A stretch of DNA of 64,000 nt from Pagrus major (Eukaryota; Chordata; Actinopteri; Spariformes; Sparidae): assembly GCF_040436345.1 (NCBI RefSeq), contig NC_133235.1, positions 23,708,660 through 23,772,659 on the forward strand, given 5' to 3'. A model generated the notes under the pieces. That model had not been told where the DNA came from, did no database searches, and saw only the letters and a program-made list of their open reading frames with translations. Numbering within the stretch: position 1 is the stretch's first letter; each line of letters opens with the position of its first letter. The position numbers and the translations under genes were made by a program. Of the stretch, positions 59,233 through 64,000 are shown one piece after another.

Positions 59233-61289
59233 TGATGTAGGTCATCCTCTAGTATAGCATATATTGTAACTATACTGAAGTAGTTAAAAGATGAATGGAG
59301 CAGGTGGTGGTCGGACAGTGAAGTAACAAGTAAGATTAGGTACCTCTGAATGAAATACTGGATCTTTGCAGCATTAAGTGGCTATTATGACAAAAAGCAG
59401 GACAGAAATATTTCGCTTGATTTTAAGAAAAGCAGATTTACTGGATGTTCTCCAATGTAACATAAAGACGTTGACGTTTCTGGTTTGGCATCATTTTCCA
59501 GCACATTCAAAAGCAGTTGACTGTCATTAGTCAATATGCATTAGACTGTAGGATAAAGCAGGAAAAACAGAATGACTTTAGGATCCCCTCTCTCAGCACA
59601 TGGCCCATCCAGATAGCATTTCAACCTGGCTTTCAAACCCGCTAAAGTAAAATTCAGCATGTGCATAAACACAGTTAAAAATTCCTCCCAGACAATAACT
59701 TCTCTATGTTAAAGCAGAGCTATGTCAATGGGCCTGTAAAATGTTTGTTGACTACCTGCTGATGTGTGTTCACTCTTTATATGGGAGAGAGAAGTGCACG
59801 GGATCCTGCCTATATGTGTACAGTATGTGTGTGAAACTTGTCATTTACAGCTTACACAGATGGGGAGAGGGAGGGATTCCCTCCAAAGGTAGCAGCAGCA
59901 ATTTAATGACCACGAGACAATACTGTCTGGATACACAGACAATTGAAAGCTTCTCAACAAGCTGTCGGGATGTTTTTGTGTGAAATGTGAAACAGTGGAT
60001 GCTCTAAACTCTGGGATAAACAGAGGAGGGGAGGACCACCAGTGAAACAAGGACAAACAGCTGTAGAAAAAACTTCTATATTGGGAATGCAGATGCACAC
60101 AGAGAGACATGCAGAGAAGGAGACTTGGTCAGTCTGTGCACATTTGCCCTATCCTCTCTAGGGAGCCATTAAGCCTCATACAAAAGGCCAACTGTTTCGC
60201 CAGGTTTTCAACACAAGACAAATCTTACTGGATCAAACCTATAAGCCATACGACAAGAAGAGAGGTTTTTAAAAAGAGGTACAGGAAGATTGTGCTTTTA
60301 TGTGCGGTTGCAAACTTGTGGACATTCCTTTCCCTCCCGCTTTTCCCCTCCTTTGCAGCAGCTTGCAGACAGAACAGGGAAAGTAAAATGAATAAAACGA
60401 AGCTGAAAGCAATTATCGTCTGAGAGCAGAGCTCATATCTTCATGATTCTGTCTGCCTCCTGGTGCTGCTGCTGTACAGACCACAAGTAGACCTCGATAA
60501 GGACCTCGGTATAGAGGCTCCATTCCCTTTAGTGGGGTTGTCAGATGAAAGCCTAACCAACTGAAAAGATAGAAAAAGAACACAACTGGAGCATTATTAA
60601 ACCAGCTCTAACTTCGAGACAGAGATAAGTTTTTGAAATAATAAAAATGTGTTTTGAGTAGCTTTCATGTGCCCAGGGGTCATTTTCAATCAGCGAAAGC
60701 AGATGAAAAAACTCAACTGGAGTCGTGAGGTTTCCATGAAAGGACTCACGTTATGCAATCTGAACACTTTCTATAAGCCACCCACTCAGGGTTATGTGTC
60801 TCTCTCTTTCTCCCTCTCCGGCTCCCTCTCTCTATCATTTTGCATGGCTGAGGGCCCACATCTGTAGCTCATTTTCGCGAGGGCTTCTGTGTATTCCCTG
60901 AGCCAGCACAGTAGCATTAAAGGTAAATCTACTGGATCGACGGCCCTGTGAGAATATCTGTCACCCCAGCACATAGTTATTATAAATATTTATGTTGTTA
61001 TCCTAAAGGAGAATTAGTACTGGCAGCTTTGTTGACAGACAATATGGCATTATCTACAGTACAATGCAATGTGGAAATTACCTGGATATACAAATCGTAA
61101 ATAATACCACAAATATACAGTATATATTTGAGGGATTAGAGGCTGTCACAGCTGCCACAAAGTTCAAATAACTTTGTTCATTTATATAATATTGTTGTGT
61201 TTATAGGTCCAAATTTGAAATAATAATATTGTTAAATTGAATTTTTTGTATTTGTATTTTTAATTAAACTACATGATGATGATGAATGA

Positions 61290-61671
61290 TTCAGATCATT
61301 TAGTAAGTAAAAGAAACAATACCACGGTGTAGTAAAAGTACTTAGAATGAACAATTTATTCTTAATATATTAACAGTTAGTGGTACTTCAGTGTTGTAGC
61401 TGGTCTCATTTATACTGTTTCGTACTCTTTGTTAGTGAAATATGTAATAATTCATCATATCTTATAAAATGGTAACATGTTTTGTAGTAAAAATCTCAAT
61501 CTGTAAAGTAACTCATAAAAATAGCTGTTACAGGAGAAAAAACTAAAATATCTGCCTCTAAAAAGTGGAATAAAAGTATGAATTAGGTGAAAAAATAGAA
61601 ATACTCAAGTAAAGTTATTTATACTCAAGTACAGTACTTGAGTAAATGTACCGAGTTACTTTCCATCTCTG
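61290..61671. mobile_element. hAT-like MITE fragment, left end truncated
   Basis: Shows attcagatcatttagtaagt at the left and ctcaagtacagtacttgag with ccatctctg at the right end, the same family as 22624-23520. Upstream of tnn. Confidence 0.6.
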
Positions 61672-64000
61672 ACCAATAGAGGCACTTTCAAAGGTTTTAG
61701 TGAATGAAAAACATGTCGCACAGCCAACACTTAACAACAATGATCACATAACTCTGTTCAGTGTGTCAATCCTCATCACACATCAATATTTACAACTGAC
61801 CAAAATCTCAACAACTTTCCTACAGACAAAGTGCTGTCATGCATCCCAAACTAACACAAGAATTGCTTCAGTCCCTGCCGGGACACTTGATAAATTCCAG
61901 GTGTAGAGTTAAACTGAGGCTCAGATGGATGGAGAGAAATGAAGGGAGATGGGAGGGAGAGGCACGCCTAGAAAAAGCTGAGATACAATTTGTTTTTGTA
62001 GTGTGAAAAAGATTGATGGATAAAGAGCACCAAAAAGGGGGAAAAAAACGCATAATTGGTCCCCCGGGAACTGTGAAAAAATAAACAAGAGCGCTCTCTG
62101 AGCACAAAAGAATTAACAACTTTAAATTAACAGCTGTTAAAGCTTTTTTTTGCCTCTTGATAGTCATTAAAAAATACTTACATTTAGGCTACTACTTATT
62201 TAGAAATGTCGTAAAATAAATTACTAACATTCAGCTGAACAAAAAAACTACAAATAAAACTTTATTTAATTGGACAAATGATTGCCAGTAAACAAAATCC
62301 TAAAATAAAAAAACACACTGAGGACAATACAAATTAAGCTCCATGTGTAAATCTCAGAGGGGAAATGACAAAATTAGAAAGTTGCCTTACCCTTGAGTGT
62401 TTTCTTTAACTTTCTCCTCCTCTACTCTTTCTCTGTCTCTCTTTTCTCTGAAGGAATGAATGTCACCAAGCCTCTCCCTGTGCCACCTGTTGACAGGCCC
62501 CAGCCAATGATTCAAAGACGTCTAACGCTGCCAGTAACTTTTGCTCTCTCCCTCCCTCTTCAATTGTTAAAAATCTCTCCCAAAATGCCTATAGGCCAAT
62601 GGGCAGTTAGTCTGGGAGTGTCTCCTCTCCTCCTCTCCTCAAGTGATTGACTGGAAAGGGAGAGGAAGAGGAGGAGAGAGATAATGAGCAGCATGTACTA
62701 CTCTTTCCCCCTGAGCGAATCGTTCTCTACCTAAACTTACCTTGCTTCTTCATAGTCTCATGTTTTTAATAACTATTTTTTGTGCTCCCTGCATGTGTTT
62801 GGTTACAGTAGCAGAGAAGGTTGACATTAATCTCTTTAGCAGAAAGGGTGCTGGGCATTAAACACCACAGTAACTGGATAAAGGTTGGATTCAAGGGGGT
62901 GAAGGGATGGGAGCCAAGGAAAATGTAGAGTCAGCTTAGGATAGAAGAAACTACAGGAAGAGGTTATATTTAACAAAAAAAATGTTATAGTCAAAACTGT
63001 ACACAAGAAAACTCAACAAGACATGAGAGAGGGCAGATTTGAACTCAAATGACATGGATAGAGCAGATGGAGTAAAAAAAAACATCTCTTGGGGCATTTC
63101 TTGGAATGAAACATTCTGGGGGTATGGGCACTTGAAAAAAAACGAGGAGCATTTATTCTTGGTCGGATGATTGGCAGTGAGAAACCAAAATGTCTTGATT
63201 TAATTTGACATTTACGCACTATTCTCTCTTGAATGTTTCTCGGCTATTAGTGTGAAACCAGGCCACCTCTAAGCACGCTGTGAAGAGACATGACGGGCTA
63301 GCTTCATGCCGACAGAAAGAACCCCAAGCGTCAAGATGAAAAACCGACCCCCTCAGACTGAATTACGAACGCTTTAAAACATGCAATGAGTTGATATTCT
63401 GTTTCAGTTTGTGCATGCGGACAAACAGGGACACAACACACACATCAGCATGACCAAAGACCCCAGGTGTCAAGGTTGGCAATACGTTACGCTGACAGCG
63501 GCTGCTTGTCTCTAAATATATAAGTAAGGTTTCGAATTTCTGCGGGAACACAGACGGCGGTGGGATTGTTTATGTGAAACTGGAGCTGAAGCTGTGGGGC
63601 AGGTGTGGTTGTTTGCACAGAACAAATGTTGCTGGAACTTGTAATTTTACTCTTTGAAATGTCAACTATAGGTTTTTGGTCCCTCTGTTTCGTCTTCAAA
63701 ATCTGATAAGATGCTTGGCACCATGCCATAGCACTTCGCATAAATATGAGAAAACCATGGATGGTCTGTCATGAAGATTTACATGTAGCAGTTAACTTGT
63801 ATAGCAGCTCAAAGTCTGGATATACTGATTTATTACTGATGATAATTGTGACAAATGGTAAAGGAGAGGTAGGCTGAATGGAGACAGTTTTAGAAATAGT
63901 AACAGGTCCTGAAATAGAAATGAATGCAAACTGGTTTACTTCAAATTCTTAGTGTAGTAGATACTTTGTAACTTAGCATTTCTAAGTGGTATTATTGTTG

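Larger units (their letters stand above)
55280..64000. other. region upstream of tnn; no gene seen
   Basis: Should contain the tnn promoter and non-coding 5' exon(s), but no TATA box, CpG-rich island or first exon stands out. The long minus-strand ORFs at 58487-59245 are translations of the GGAT repeat and are not genes. Beyond 59250 I see only short incidental ORFs and one hAT-like fragment. Confidence 0.5.

Noticed and set aside
58487..59245. 252- and 232-residue minus-strand ORFs rich in HPSI/IHPS
   Set aside because: Direct translation of the GGAT tetranucleotide array; several frames and both strands are open for the same reason.
1..64000. CRISPR arrays, operons, prophage or other prokaryotic systems
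   Set aside because: The sequence is vertebrate; the tandem repeats seen are microsatellites, a domain-exon array and MITEs.

Overview
The window looks like vertebrate, specifically ray-finned fish, genomic DNA, most likely from a percomorph-type teleost. The genes have many small exons with GT-AG introns, the protein sequences are vertebrate extracellular-matrix types, microsatellites (CA/GT, GGAT, CCTCT) are dense, and many short non-autonomous DNA transposons of types common in fish are present. There are no prokaryotic features. The species cannot be named from the sequence alone.

Two protein-coding genes are supported. On the plus strand a single-exon ORF (6052-6384) encodes a 110-residue one-pass membrane protein of the KIAA0040 family. 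On the minus strand a 20-coding-exon gene (55277 down to 17420) encodes a complete tenascin of 1295 residues. I derived every splice junction by eye; all are GT-AG, the phases agree, and the summed exons (3888 nt) read through to one stop. The protein order is signal peptide, CxC plus heptad coiled coil, 3.5 EGF repeats, 9 fibronectin type III (FNIII) domains, a C-terminal fibrinogen-like globe and a basic tail. The 3.5 EGF count and the convergent neighbour KIAA0040 (human order TNN-KIAA0040-TNR) identify it as tenascin-W/tenascin-N (tnn) rather than tenascin-R.

Layout: 1-6051, upstream of kiaa0040, with no gene seen; 6052-6384, kiaa0040; 6385-17419, its probable 3' UTR plus convergent intergenic DNA with microsatellites, a tRNA-derived SINE remnant and a hAT-like element; 17420-55277, tnn; 55280-64000, upstream of tnn, holding a promoter or non-coding 5' exon that I cannot place, plus large simple-repeat tracts (TA, GT and a roughly 1 kb GGAT array).

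The most notable feature is the middle of tnn. Six consecutive FNIII domains (FN3-FN8) are each one symmetric phase 1-1 exon of 264 or 261 bp. Three of them (FN5-FN7), together with their introns and an inverted-repeat element inside each intron, are nearly identical copies at about 1.0-1.1 kb spacing. A fourth (FN4) matches only in its 3' part. The mosaic pattern of shared differences points to recent unequal exchange or gene conversion. No new multi-gene system is evident; the window is ordinary fish gene territory with an actively remodelled domain array.
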